From DASRIA01 sp963768885 (lineage in GTDB: Bacteria; Actinomycetota; Thermoleophilia; Solirubrobacterales; JBBDJG01), in the NCBI GenBank assembly GCA_963768885.1, contig CAVYJN010000008.1:307471-371470 (forward strand): DNA of 64,000 bases, written 5' to 3'. Below the pieces are notes generated by a model, which was given only the letters and a program-made list of their open reading frames with translations, was not told where the DNA came from and did no database searches. Shown piece by piece: positions 56,244 to 63,986 of this stretch. A program made the position numbers and the translations under genes. Numbering within the stretch: the stretch's first letter is position 1; each line of letters starts with the position of its first letter.

Positions 56244-57749
56244 GTGCGCGCGCTGGTCTTCGGATCGCTGCTTGCCCTGATCGCCGCGACCCCCGCACAG
56301 GCCGCCTTCCCGGGGCAGAACGGGAAGATCGCCTTCAGCGAGGTCAGCTTCGCCACCGACTACGAGATCTACCTCATCAACCCGGACGGGTCCGGGAAGA
56401 CCCCGCTCACGAGCAACTCGGCCCACGATTTCGGGCCTGCCTGGTCTGCGGATGGAACCAAGATCGCCTTCTCATCGAATCGTGACGGCAACGACGAGAT
56501 CTACACGATGAATGCCGATGGAACCGGCCAAACGCGCGTCACGAACAATCCAAACGACGATTTCGAGCCCTCCTGGTCGCCCACCGGCTCCCAGCTCGTG
56601 TTCACGAGGTTGATCGGCACGGACCAGGACCTCGTGATTGCGAACAGCGACGGATCCGGTGAACACACCATCGCCGACGCCGGTCCCGAGAGCCAGCCGG
56701 CGTGGTCGCCCGACGGAGGCAAGATCGCTTTCTTCAGGTCCGTTTTCCAGAGCGGCGGCCCCTACGGCGGCATCTACCTGGTGAATCCGAACGGCACCGG
56801 CGAGGTGTTGATCACGCCGTCGCAAGAGGGCGGCCGCAACCAGGAGCCGAACTGGTCGCCGGACGGGGGCAGGATCGTGTTCAGCCACGACGGGTGCGGC
56901 TCCCCGTGCGAGCCCGATGCCACGTGGGAAGTCACGACCATGAACACGGACGGCTCGGATCGGACGAGGATCGAATGCTGCTTTACCAGTCAACCCGCGT
57001 GGTCTCCGGACCGGACCAAGGTCGTCTACTACAAGGGCCTGGATTGCCTCAACGCCTGCCAGAGGTACGACCTCGCCACGGTGAACTCGTCGGGCGGCTC
57101 GGTGACGGTCCTGCCGAATACCGGGGACCAACCCGACTGGCAGCCCCTCCCGACTCCCTACCCCCGCCCCAAGGGCGCGACCCCGATGCGTATCTCGCTC
57201 GTCCCGGCGTACGCCTCGTGCACCTCACCCAACCGCACGCACGGGCCGCCGCTTGCTTATGGCTCCTGCAACCCGCCCGCCCAGGAGTCGGCCGAGCTGA
57301 CGGTCGGCGACGCGCCCGCGAACATGTCGGGCTTCGTGAGCTACAAGGCGATCCTCGGCGATCCCTCCACGCCGGCCGACGAGGCCGACCTCGCGCTGCG
57401 CGTGGAGATCTCCGACGTGCGCGTGAAGGGCACGCTTGCCGACTACGCGGGCGATGTGCAGGCGCAGGCCTCCACCCGCATGACCGATCACGACGGCGGC
57501 GTCACCTCCACCGCGAGCGACGTGCGCTTCCCGCTCACGACGCCGTGCACGCCGACCGCCGATCCCTCCGTGGGATCGACTTGCTCGCTCACGACCACGC
57601 TCGACACGCTGATCCCGGGCGCCGTGGTCGAGCGCCGGCGCACGATCCTGCAGCTCGGCCAGGTGCGGGTGGTGGACGGCGGGCCCGACGGCGACGTCGC
57701 GACCGAGCCCAACACGGTGTTCCTGCGCCAGGGCGTGTTCGTCCCCTAA
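56244..57749 (+). CDS. Secreted PD40/TolB-type beta-propeller protein with C-terminal Ig-like region
   Basis: 501 aa from GTG 56244. A signal peptide (ALVFGSLLALIAATPAQA) precedes at least six PD40 repeats of the form AWSxDGTKIAFSSNRDGNDE (for example WSPDGGKIAFFRS and WSPDGGRIVFSHDG). From about residue 310 a different domain (MRISLVPAYASCTSPNRTHG through VRFPLTTPCTPTADPSVGS) ends in LGQVRVVDGGPDGD and FLRQGVFVP. The same ending closes the fragment at 2-64, so a family of such proteins exists in this genome. A role in binding extracellular ligands is inferred only from the propeller fold. Confidence 0.85.
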   Translation: MRALVFGSLLALIAATPAQAAFPGQNGKIAFSEVSFATDYEIYLINPDGSGKTPLTSNSAHDFGPAWSADGTKIAFSSNRDGNDEIYTMNADGTGQTRVTNNPNDDFEPSWSPTGSQLVFTRLIGTDQDLVIANSDGSGEHTIADAGPESQPAWSPDGGKIAFFRSVFQSGGPYGGIYLVNPNGTGEVLITPSQEGGRNQEPNWSPDGGRIVFSHDGCGSPCEPDATWEVTTMNTDGSDRTRIECCFTSQPAWSPDRTKVVYYKGLDCLNACQRYDLATVNSSGGSVTVLPNTGDQPDWQPLPTPYPRPKGATPMRISLVPAYASCTSPNRTHGPPLAYGSCNPPAQESAELTVGDAPANMSGFVSYKAILGDPSTPADEADLALRVEISDVRVKGTLADYAGDVQAQASTRMTDHDGGVTSTASDVRFPLTTPCTPTADPSVGSTCSLTTTLDTLIPGAVVERRRTILQLGQVRVVDGGPDGDVATEPNTVFLRQGVFVP

Positions 57750-57834
57750 AGCACGCATTGCAGGAGGAAAGCTGAGCGCCCGCTCGGCTACCAGAGTTGC
57801 CCGGCCTCTATTGAACGTGGTTTCATAGCTGCGG

Positions 57835-58416
57835 ATGCCACTAACGACCGTTGCCGACGCGGATCTCGTCGCGCGCTGCAGGCGCGGCGACCAGCAGGCA
57901 TGGGACGAGCTGGTCAACCGCTTCTCGCGGTACGTGTACGCGATCGCGACCCGCGTCTACCGCCTGCAGGACCACGACGCCGAGGACGTCTTCCAGGACG
58001 TGTTCACACGCACCTGGCAGCACCTCGACGACCTGCGCGACGACACGGCGGTGCGCCCGTGGATCGGGACGCTCACCCGGCGCCTTTGCGTCGACAAGCT
58101 GCGCTCGACCTCGCGCGAGGTGGCGGCCGACGAACTGCTCGAGACCACCCCGGCGACCCGGGACGAGCTCGCGGAGGTCGACGAGGCGCTCTACGTGCAC
58201 GAGGCGATGAAGCAGCTGCCCGAGCACTGCGCCGAGATCCTCGACCGCTTCTTCGCGCAGGACCAGAGCTACAAGGTGATCGGTGACGCGCTCGACCTGC
58301 CGCCGGGCACGATCGCCAGCCGGATCTCCCGCTGCCTGCGGAAGCTCCGTCTGCAACTCGAGGGAAGAAAACCGCGGTTCGAGCCGTCAGATGACCACGA
58401 GGTAACTAGAAAATGA
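57835..58416 (+). CDS. ECF-family RNA polymerase sigma factor
   Basis: 193 aa from ATG 57835. Region sigma2: DADLVARCRRGDQQAWDELV, YAIATRVYRLQDHDAEDVFQ, FTRTWQHLDDLRDD and WIGTLTRRLCVDKLRS. Region sigma4: YVHEAMKQLPEHCAEILDRF, YKVIGDALDLPPGTIASRIS and RCLRKLRLQLEG. No transmembrane anti-sigma gene follows; instead a small soluble protein overlaps its stop by 4 nt (ATGA), which is unusual and may mark a different control mechanism. Target promoters are unknown. Confidence 0.92.
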   Translation: MPLTTVADADLVARCRRGDQQAWDELVNRFSRYVYAIATRVYRLQDHDAEDVFQDVFTRTWQHLDDLRDDTAVRPWIGTLTRRLCVDKLRSTSREVAADELLETTPATRDELAEVDEALYVHEAMKQLPEHCAEILDRFFAQDQSYKVIGDALDLPPGTIASRISRCLRKLRLQLEGRKPRFEPSDDHEVTRK

Positions 58417-58673
58417 CCCTTGAGCGACATGACGAGGAACGCTTGGCCGCACTGCTGAAGACACTGCCCCCGGCGCCCGAAGGTTGGGTCCGCGCAGCCC
58501 AGGAGCTGCCGCGCGCCCGCCAGGAGATCGACGAGATCGCCCGGCGGGCACAGGAAGACGCGGATTTCCGGGCGGCCGTGACCGCAGACCTCGAGCAGGC
58601 CCTGGCACAGGCGGGCTACGACGTGGACCCGAGCCTGCTGCCGGAGCTGCGCGAGAAGCTTTCCGCTTCCTAG
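58413..58673 (+). CDS. Small soluble protein coupled to the ECF sigma factor, with a leader-peptide-like C-terminus
   Basis: 86 aa from ATG 58413, overlapping the sigma factor stop. The sequence is helical and charged: ERLAALLKTLPPAPEGWVRA, then ELPRARQEIDEIARRAQED, then ADFRAAVTADLEQALAQAGY and DVDPSLLPELREKL. No membrane helix or Cys is present, so it is not a typical anti-sigma factor. The DADFRAAV-x4-LEQALAQAG pattern resembles the Nif11/NHLP leader motif of RiPP precursors, but there is no obvious core peptide (it ends KLSAS). A sigma-factor-binding role is the other possibility. Its function is unassigned. Confidence 0.7.
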   Translation: MTLERHDEERLAALLKTLPPAPEGWVRAAQELPRARQEIDEIARRAQEDADFRAAVTADLEQALAQAGYDVDPSLLPELREKLSAS

Positions 58674-58757
58674 ACGGCCCGTTTTCCTGGTGAGAAGCGG
58701 CCTGCGCGGGCGCTGAAATCACCTGCGCGAGGCCGAGGGCTCCCATAGACTGGCTTC

Positions 58758-61700
58758 GTGGGAGGCTGCGGGAGATGCGGTAGGCCGAACCCACCCGACG
58801 CAGCTTTCTGCATGGGATGCGGAGCGCGGCTGGGACGGGTCCTCGGCTCCGACGAGCGCAAGCCGGTTTCGATCCTCTTCACGGACGTCGCCGGCTCGAC
58901 GTCGCTCGGAGAGCGACTGGAGCCGGAGGCGGTCCGGCGCGTGATGCTGCGGTACTTCGAGACCGCATCGAACGTCGTGGAGCGCCACGGCGGGACCGTC
59001 GAGAAGTTCATCGGCGACGCGGTGATGGCGGTCTTCGGCGTCCCGACCGCCTTCGAGGACCACGCCGAGCGGGCCGTGCGCGCGGCGCTCGAGCTCCAGG
59101 AGGAGCTCGCGCGGCTGAACGCGGAGCTGCAGCGGGGTTGGGGCGTGCAGATCGCGATCCGCACCGGCGTCAACAGCGGCGAGGTGGTCGCCGGCGACGC
59201 CTCGGCCGGCCAGGCGCTCGTGACCGGCGACCCGGTGAACGTCGCGGCGCGCCTCCAGCAGGCCGCCGCCGCGGGGGAGACGCTGATCGGCGAGGGCACG
59301 CGCCGGCTGGTCGGCGAGTCCGTCGAGGCCGAGCCGATCGAGCCGCTCGCCGCGCGCGGGAAGTCCGAGCCGGTCCACGCCTGGCGGCTGCTCGCCGCCG
59401 GCGATCGGCAAGCGGCCGACGCCGGGCCGATGCTCGGCCGCGAGACGGAGCTCCGTGTCCTGCGCGAGGCGTTCGAGCGCGTCGCATACGAACGCAGCCC
59501 GCAACGGGCGGTGGTGCTCGGCGCCCCCGGCATCGGCAAGACGCGCCTCGCCCGTGAGGTCGCCGACACGCTGTCCGAGCGCGCGACCGTGCTCGTGGGG
59601 CGCTGCCTGCCCTACGGCGAGGGCATCGCCTTCTGGGCGCTCGGGGAGATCGTCCGCCAGCTTGCCGGCGGGGCCGACCCGCGCAGCGCGCTCGAGCGCG
59701 AGCTCGCGCCCGACCCCCGGGCGGCGCTGCTCGCTGATCGCGTGCTCCAGGCCGCGGGCCTCGAAGAGGCGACCACCCCGCGCGAGGACCTCACCGCCGC
59801 GGTGCGTGACCTGTTCTCCGCGCTCGCGCGCGCACGACCGGTGGTCCTCGTGATGGAGGACCTGCACTGGGCCGATCCCGCGCTGCTCGACCTGATCGAG
59901 CACCTCCTGGAGCACTCGACGGGCACGCAGCTGATGCTCGTCTGCCTCGGGCGACAGGAGCTGCTCGAACAGCGCCCCGCGTGGGCGCGCGAGACCCACG
60001 ACTCCGCGCTACTCGAGCTGGGCCCGCTGACGGCGGACGACACGCGCTCGCTGATCCGCCATCTGCTGCCCGCCGACGTGGCCTCGGACGACGTGCGCGA
60101 GCAGCTCGCCCGTCGCGCCGAGGGCAATCCCCTGTTCCTCCAGCAGATGATCGCCTACCTGCGTGAGACGGGCGCGGCCGGGGACATGAGCGTCCCGCCG
60201 ACCATCCATGCGCTGCTCGCGGCGCGGCTCGACCGGCTCACGACGCCGGAGCGCCGCGCGATCGGCGCGGCGTCGGTCGTCGGGCGCGAGTTCTGGGCGG
60301 AGGCCGTCGCCGCGATCGCCGGCGACGGCGACACGACGGCGCTGCTCGAGTCGCTCTCGCACAAGCAGATGGTCGCCCCCGAGCCGTCCAGCTTCGAAGG
60401 CGACACCGGCTTCGCGTTCAGCCACATGATGATCCGCGACGCCGCGTACGAGTCGATCACGAAGGACGACCGCGCGGAGCTGCACGAACGCCTTGCCGAC
60501 TGGCTGGAGCAGCGCTACCCGCAGCGCATGATCGAGATCGAGGCGATCCTGGGCTACCACCTCGAGCGCGCCTACCGCTACCGGTCCGAGCTCGGCGCGG
60601 TCGACGAGCGCTCCTTCGGGCTGGCGCAGCGGGCCGCGGCCCGCCTTTCCTCCGCCGGGCGCCGGGCCGTGCGCGCGCGGGAGGACACCACCGCCGCCGG
60701 CCTGCTCGAGCGCGCCGGCTCACTGCTGCCGGCCACCGCCCGCGCGCGACTCGAGCTGCTGCCGGCGATCGGCGAGGCGCTCGAGGGCACGGCGAACCAC
60801 ACGAAGGCGGGCAAGATCTACGAGGAGGCGCTCGAGCGCGCGCTCGCCGCGCGCGAGCGGCGGGTCGAGGGGCTCGCGCGGCTCGGGCGCGCGCACGTCT
60901 GGTTCGTCGCGCACCCGGAGGTCACGGCCACCCGCATCGTCGACGAGGCCGAGCACGCGATCCGGCTGCTCGAGCACACGGGAGAGGAGCGCGGGCTCGC
61001 CGACGCCTTCCGGCTGCTCGGTGAGGCGCGCATGTACGAAGGCCGCGCGAGCGACGGCCAGCAGGCGCTCGAGCAGGCGCTCGAGCACGCGGACCCGGCG
61101 GCGCTCCCGAGGCACTGGAACGCGATCTCGTTCGCGATGGGGATGTGCCTGCTCGACGGCCCCGCGCACCTCGAGCGCGCGACCCGTTTCGCCGTCGAGC
61201 ACCTGGCCGCGGCCCGGGAGCGGTCGATGCGCGCGATGGAGGCGGACATGCTCCACGTGCTCGGGGTCGCCCTCGGGCGCCGCGGGCACTTCGACGAAGC
61301 GCGCGAGGCGCTCGTGGAGTCGACCGCGATCAGCGAGGACATGGGGCTGCGCTACATGTCGCAGTGGTCCAAGCGCAGCCGCGGCCGTCTCGAGCTGGCC
61401 GCCGGCGACCCGGTCGCCGCCGAGCGCGCCCTGCGCGAGAGCTGGGACGTGCTGACGGAGATGGGCCTCGACAGCTCGCTCGGCGAGACGGCCGTGCCGC
61501 TTGCCGAGGCGCTCTGCGCCCAGGGCCGCAACGAAGAGGCGGAGGCGACGCTGCGCGCCGTGAAGGACGAATGGGCGGGCGGCGACGCCAGCGTCAGCGC
61601 GCCCCGGCTCTCGGTGCGCGCGCGGTTGCTCGCGGCCGAGGGCTGGACCAAGCTCGCGGAGGAGACCGCCGACCGTGCGCTGCGGATCGTGCGACACACG

Positions 61701-61877
61701 GACTGGCTGTGCCTCCAGGTGGACGCGCTGCTCGCCCACGCGGACGTGATGCGCGCCGCGGGGCGCGACGACGACGCGGCCGCCGGCGCGGAGGAGGCGG
61801 CGCGGATCGCCGAGGCGAAGGGGTACGCCGCCGCGCTCGAGCCTGCGGTCGTCCCGCGCCGGGAGGCCGGCCGCTGA
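58758..61877 (+). CDS. Class III nucleotide cyclase - AAA/NB-ARC-like ATPase - TPR regulator
   Basis: 1039 aa from GTG 58758. The N-terminal zinc ribbon (CGRCG at residues 4-8 and CMGCG at 18-22) is followed by a cyclase domain of about 170 residues: VSILFTDVAGSTSLGERLEP (metal Asp), VEKFIGDAVMAVFGVPTAFE, and the RTGVNSGEVVAGD and LVTGDPVNVAARLQQA loops. An ATPase domain follows: VVLGAPGIGKTRLAREVA (Walker A), VVLVMEDLHWADPALLDLIE (Walker B), and GNPLFLQQMI. TPR-like repeats fill the rest (residues about 640-1030). This architecture is common among actinobacterial signal-responsive regulators; ligand and output are unknown. It overlaps the next gene by CTGA. Confidence 0.9.
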   Translation: MGGCGRCGRPNPPDAAFCMGCGARLGRVLGSDERKPVSILFTDVAGSTSLGERLEPEAVRRVMLRYFETASNVVERHGGTVEKFIGDAVMAVFGVPTAFEDHAERAVRAALELQEELARLNAELQRGWGVQIAIRTGVNSGEVVAGDASAGQALVTGDPVNVAARLQQAAAAGETLIGEGTRRLVGESVEAEPIEPLAARGKSEPVHAWRLLAAGDRQAADAGPMLGRETELRVLREAFERVAYERSPQRAVVLGAPGIGKTRLAREVADTLSERATVLVGRCLPYGEGIAFWALGEIVRQLAGGADPRSALERELAPDPRAALLADRVLQAAGLEEATTPREDLTAAVRDLFSALARARPVVLVMEDLHWADPALLDLIEHLLEHSTGTQLMLVCLGRQELLEQRPAWARETHDSALLELGPLTADDTRSLIRHLLPADVASDDVREQLARRAEGNPLFLQQMIAYLRETGAAGDMSVPPTIHALLAARLDRLTTPERRAIGAASVVGREFWAEAVAAIAGDGDTTALLESLSHKQMVAPEPSSFEGDTGFAFSHMMIRDAAYESITKDDRAELHERLADWLEQRYPQRMIEIEAILGYHLERAYRYRSELGAVDERSFGLAQRAAARLSSAGRRAVRAREDTTAAGLLERAGSLLPATARARLELLPAIGEALEGTANHTKAGKIYEEALERALAARERRVEGLARLGRAHVWFVAHPEVTATRIVDEAEHAIRLLEHTGEERGLADAFRLLGEARMYEGRASDGQQALEQALEHADPAALPRHWNAISFAMGMCLLDGPAHLERATRFAVEHLAAARERSMRAMEADMLHVLGVALGRRGHFDEAREALVESTAISEDMGLRYMSQWSKRSRGRLELAAGDPVAAERALRESWDVLTEMGLDSSLGETAVPLAEALCAQGRNEEAEATLRAVKDEWAGGDASVSAPRLSVRARLLAAEGWTKLAEETADRALRIVRHTDWLCLQVDALLAHADVMRAAGRDDDAAAGAEEAARIAEAKGYAAALEPAVVPRREAGR

Positions 61878-62452
61878 CACGCGACTACCTCGACCTCGGG
61901 CTGCGTGAGTTCCTTGCCGAGGTCGCATCGCCGGAGCCGATGCCGGGGGCCGGGTACTGCGCGGCGATCTCGCTCTCGATGGCGGCCGGCCTGGTCGCGA
62001 TGGCGGCCGGGGCATCCCGGGACGAGTGGCCCGAGGCGAGGGGCGCCGCGGCGCAGGCGAACATGTTGCGCGAGCGGGTCGCGCCGCTCGCCCAGAAGAA
62101 CGTGAACGCCTATGCCGATGCCGTCGCGCGCCTGCGCGGAAGCGGAGACGGCGGAAGCGAGACGGACCTCGGCACCCTGCTCGAACGAGCGGCGCAGATC
62201 CCGCTCGACATCGCCGAGTCCGCCGTCGACGTCGCCTCGCTCGCGGCGGTCGTCGCAGAACGCGGCAACCAGGCCCTCCGCGCGGACGCCGTAGCCGCCG
62301 CGTTGCTTGCCCAGGGCGCCGCGCGCGCGGCCGCGACGCTCGTCGAGGTCAACCTCGGCACCACCACGTCGGACGAGCGCGTGATGCAGGTCCGGGACCT
62401 GGTCGGTACGGCGACGGCCGCCGCCGAGCGCGCGCAGGCCACGCTCGCGTAG
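61874..62452 (+). CDS. Formiminotransferase-cyclodeaminase-like (FTCD_C) protein
   Basis: About 192 aa. FLAEVASPEPMPGAGYCAAI, SMAAGLVAMAAGASRD, MLRERVAPLAQKNVNAYADA and ESAVDVASLAAVVAERGNQA match the cyclodeaminase (FolD-interacting) fold that removes ammonia from formimino-tetrahydrofolate. The family's N-terminus begins just before FLxxLAS, so the natural start is the CTG at 61874 in the CTGA overlap with the cyclase gene. ATG 61939 would remove the first conserved block. It probably functions in one-carbon metabolism. Confidence 0.8.
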   Translation: MTRDYLDLGLREFLAEVASPEPMPGAGYCAAISLSMAAGLVAMAAGASRDEWPEARGAAAQANMLRERVAPLAQKNVNAYADAVARLRGSGDGGSETDLGTLLERAAQIPLDIAESAVDVASLAAVVAERGNQALRADAVAAALLAQGAARAAATLVEVNLGTTTSDERVMQVRDLVGTATAAAERAQATLA

Positions 62453-62469
62453 GCCGGACTCACCCGGAG

Positions 62470-62496
62470 GGAAGAAAGCGAGCCCCTCCCCCGTCT
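62470..62496 (+). promoter_or_regulatory. ECF-type promoter of microgene copy 1
   Basis: GGAAG (62470-62474), a 17-nt spacer and CGTCT (62492-62496) have the layout of an extracytoplasmic-function sigma promoter. Transcription would start near GGTCGTA at 62500-62506. The same elements at identical spacing precede the second copy. Confidence 0.55.
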
Positions 62497-62537
62497 GTTG
62501 GTCGTAACGATCGGCAATCGCAATCACGGGGGACACG

Positions 62538-62555
62538 ATGGGCTACCGCAAGTAA
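62538..62555 (+). CDS. Pentapeptide microgene MGYRK, copy 1
   Basis: ATG GGC TAC CGC AAG TAA. A purine-rich GGGGGA site lies 6 nt upstream. The 17 nt from ATG through the first two bases of the stop are identical to copy 2 at 62710, but the stop here is TAA and there TAG. The flanking sequence is otherwise different apart from promoter elements. I know of no family with this peptide. It may be a functional micropeptide, a leader/attenuator ORF, or a marker of a small RNA. Confidence 0.55.
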   Translation: MGYRK

Positions 62556-62578
62556 CGACACCGCGAAGACTTTGAAAA

Positions 62579-62613
62579 GAGGCCTCCGGCGAACAGCCGG
62601 GGGCCTTCTTGTT
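62579..62613 (+). terminator. Intrinsic terminator after microgene copy 1
   Basis: Stem AGGCCTCCGGC/GCCGGGGGCCT (one G-U pair) around GAACA, followed by TCTTGTT. It ends a transcript of about 110 nt containing only the five-codon ORF. Confidence 0.75.
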
Positions 62614-62637
62614 GCGCGATGGGAAGTTCCTTGCAGG

Positions 62638-62664
62638 GGAAGATTCCGGACCGCCGCCCGGTCT
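62638..62664 (+). promoter_or_regulatory. ECF-type promoter of microgene copy 2
   Basis: GGAAG (62638-62642), a 17-nt spacer and GGTCT (62660-62664), then GGTCGTA at 62668-62674. Element order and spacing match copy 1 exactly, while most spacer bases differ, which argues for conserved function. Confidence 0.55.
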
Positions 62665-62709
62665 AGTGGTCGTATGCGTCCTGCTGTCTGTCCCTTTGGA
62701 GGTAATTGC

Positions 62710-62727
62710 ATGGGCTACCGCAAGTAG
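62710..62727 (+). CDS. Pentapeptide microgene MGYRK, copy 2
   Basis: ATG GGC TAC CGC AAG TAG, with a strong GGAGG 7 nt upstream (TTTGGAGGTAATTGC). The peptide is identical to copy 1 but ends in a different stop codon. Downstream sequence is unrelated to copy 1 until a second intrinsic terminator. The better ribosome site and separate promoter suggest both units are expressed. Confidence 0.58.
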   Translation: MGYRK

Positions 62728-62765
62728 GTTCGAGCGTTCGCACAACTGACGCGGGTGACGCGCGG

Positions 62766-62798
62766 GGCCTTCGGCGGGCAAATCTCCGAGGCCTTTTT
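62766..62798 (+). terminator. Intrinsic terminator after microgene copy 2
   Basis: GGCCTTCGG (62766-62774) pairs with CCGAGGCC (62786-62793) with one bulge and is followed by TTTTT. It defines a second transcript of about 125-130 nt. Confidence 0.75.
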
Positions 62799-62806
62799 CG
62801 CGCAAC

Positions 62807-62838
62807 ACGGCCCCGGGTGCCTCCGTGCCCGGGGCCGT
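62807..62838. terminator. Hairpin between the microgene unit and the convergent lipoprotein gene
   Basis: Perfect 11-bp arms ACGGCCCCGGG (62807-62817) and CCCGGGGCCGT (62828-62838) lie just beyond the stop of the minus-strand DUF4333 gene (62847). Likely the terminator of that gene. There is no long T-run on either side. Confidence 0.6.
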
Positions 62839-62846
62839 TCCGTGTC

Positions 62847-63146
62847 TCAGCGGGTGCGAACGACCCGCCAGCTCACCGTGCCCTCGTCGTCACGCTGGGT
62901 GACGAGCACCGAGGCACGGTCGCCGTTGCGGGCCACCGCGAGGCAGCGAAACGTGTCCCCGCGCTTCGCCTCCACGTCGTCGGGGCAGCTGACCGAGGCG
63001 ATCGCGAGCCCGGTCCGGCGCGCGAGGTCGCGCTGGATCGCGGCCTCCGCCTTGCCGGCGTCGATCTTGGAATCGCCGCAGGCCCCGAGCCCGGCCGCGC
63101 CCACGGCGAGGAGCGCGAGCGCCGCCCACGGCGGGAGCTGCGCCAT
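62847..63146 (-). CDS. DUF4333-type lipoprotein
   Basis: 99 aa from ATG 63146. The lipoprotein signal ALALLAVGAAGLGAC places the lipidated Cys at residue 23. The domain AEAAIQRDLARRTGLAIASV, SCPDDVEAKRGDTFRCLAVA and ASVLVTQRDDEGTVSWRVV matches the DUF4333 pattern (strictly placed two Cys, probably disulfide-bonded) seen in actinobacterial surface lipoproteins. Function unknown. It is probably exposed on the outer face of the membrane. Confidence 0.85.
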   Translation of the reverse strand: MAQLPPWAALALLAVGAAGLGACGDSKIDAGKAEAAIQRDLARRTGLAIASVSCPDDVEAKRGDTFRCLAVARNGDRASVLVTQRDDEGTVSWRVVRTR

Positions 63147-63155
63147 TGCCGCTGC

Positions 63156-63986
63156 CTACCCGCCGCCGTCCGGCTCGGAGCCGGGCTTGCGCACGCCGGG
63201 CCCGACGGCCTCGACCTCCCCGTTTCGCGCCGCGCCCGCCGCCTCGGAGGGCACCGGAGGCTCGGCCGGGGGGGCGCCTCCCGGGCCCTGCCACGGCTCG
63301 GCGCGTCCAGTGCTCCATGCCGGGGGCACGCCGCGCGGCCAGTAGCCGGCGAACATGATCCCGAGCGCGAACAGCCACAGCGGCATCACCAGCAGCCCGA
63401 AGCCGAGCACCAGCGCGGGGCCGAGCGCGATCCCGAGCACCCCCATGAACCTCGTGAGGAGCCCGAGCCGCATCGCGTCCAGCGATCCCTTGACGAGCCA
63501 AAAGCCGAGCGCGAGCACCCCGGTCAGGCCGAGGATCGTGCCGACGACGAGCACCGGGGTGTCCAGCAGGCCTTCCGCCCCCCGCTCGGTCTGCACGGCG
63601 CGGCCGGCGAAGTCGTCGGCCAGGACCGTGAGCGTGATCGCGCGCAGGGTCGTGCTCGCGGCGAATGCGGCCGGCCCGTATACGCCCACCGCCAGCACGA
63701 CCGGCGACTGGTCCGGGTTGCGGTCCTTCGTCGCGCGGTAGAGGTGTACCGCGACCACGATCAGGAGCAGGATCCCGAGCGCCTGCAGCAGCGAGGCGCC
63801 GAGGTACTCGCCGCCGTGGCGCTCGAAGTACCGCAGGACGGCGGCGTCGCGATCGCCGTCGGGGGCGTCGGAGTTGATCGCCTGGTACCAGAATGCGCCG
63901 ACCGCGAAGGCGATGCCGGAGCCGAAGGCCGCGGCGGCGGCGATGCGCCCTCGCCGGCGCTCGCGGGCTAGCTGCTCAGGCGTCAC
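63156..63986 (-). CDS. Multi-pass membrane protein of unknown function
   Basis: 276 aa from GTG 63986, 9 nt upstream of the lipoprotein gene. Six hydrophobic segments are visible, among them IAAAAAFGSGIAFAVGAFWY, LLQALGILLLIVVAVHLY, LDTPVLVVGTILGLTGVLAL and ALVLGFGLLVMPLWLFALGI. A Pro/Gly/Ala-rich cytoplasmic-looking tail follows (AEPWQGPGGAPPAEPPVPS). A soluble loop after helix 1 (DGDRDAAVLRYFERHGGEYL) lies outside. The layout resembles DUF4386-like membrane proteins, but I cannot assign a family securely. Confidence 0.72.
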   Translation of the reverse strand: MTPEQLARERRRGRIAAAAAFGSGIAFAVGAFWYQAINSDAPDGDRDAAVLRYFERHGGEYLGASLLQALGILLLIVVAVHLYRATKDRNPDQSPVVLAVGVYGPAAFAASTTLRAITLTVLADDFAGRAVQTERGAEGLLDTPVLVVGTILGLTGVLALGFWLVKGSLDAMRLGLLTRFMGVLGIALGPALVLGFGLLVMPLWLFALGIMFAGYWPRGVPPAWSTGRAEPWQGPGGAPPAEPPVPSEAAGAARNGEVEAVGPGVRKPGSEPDGGG

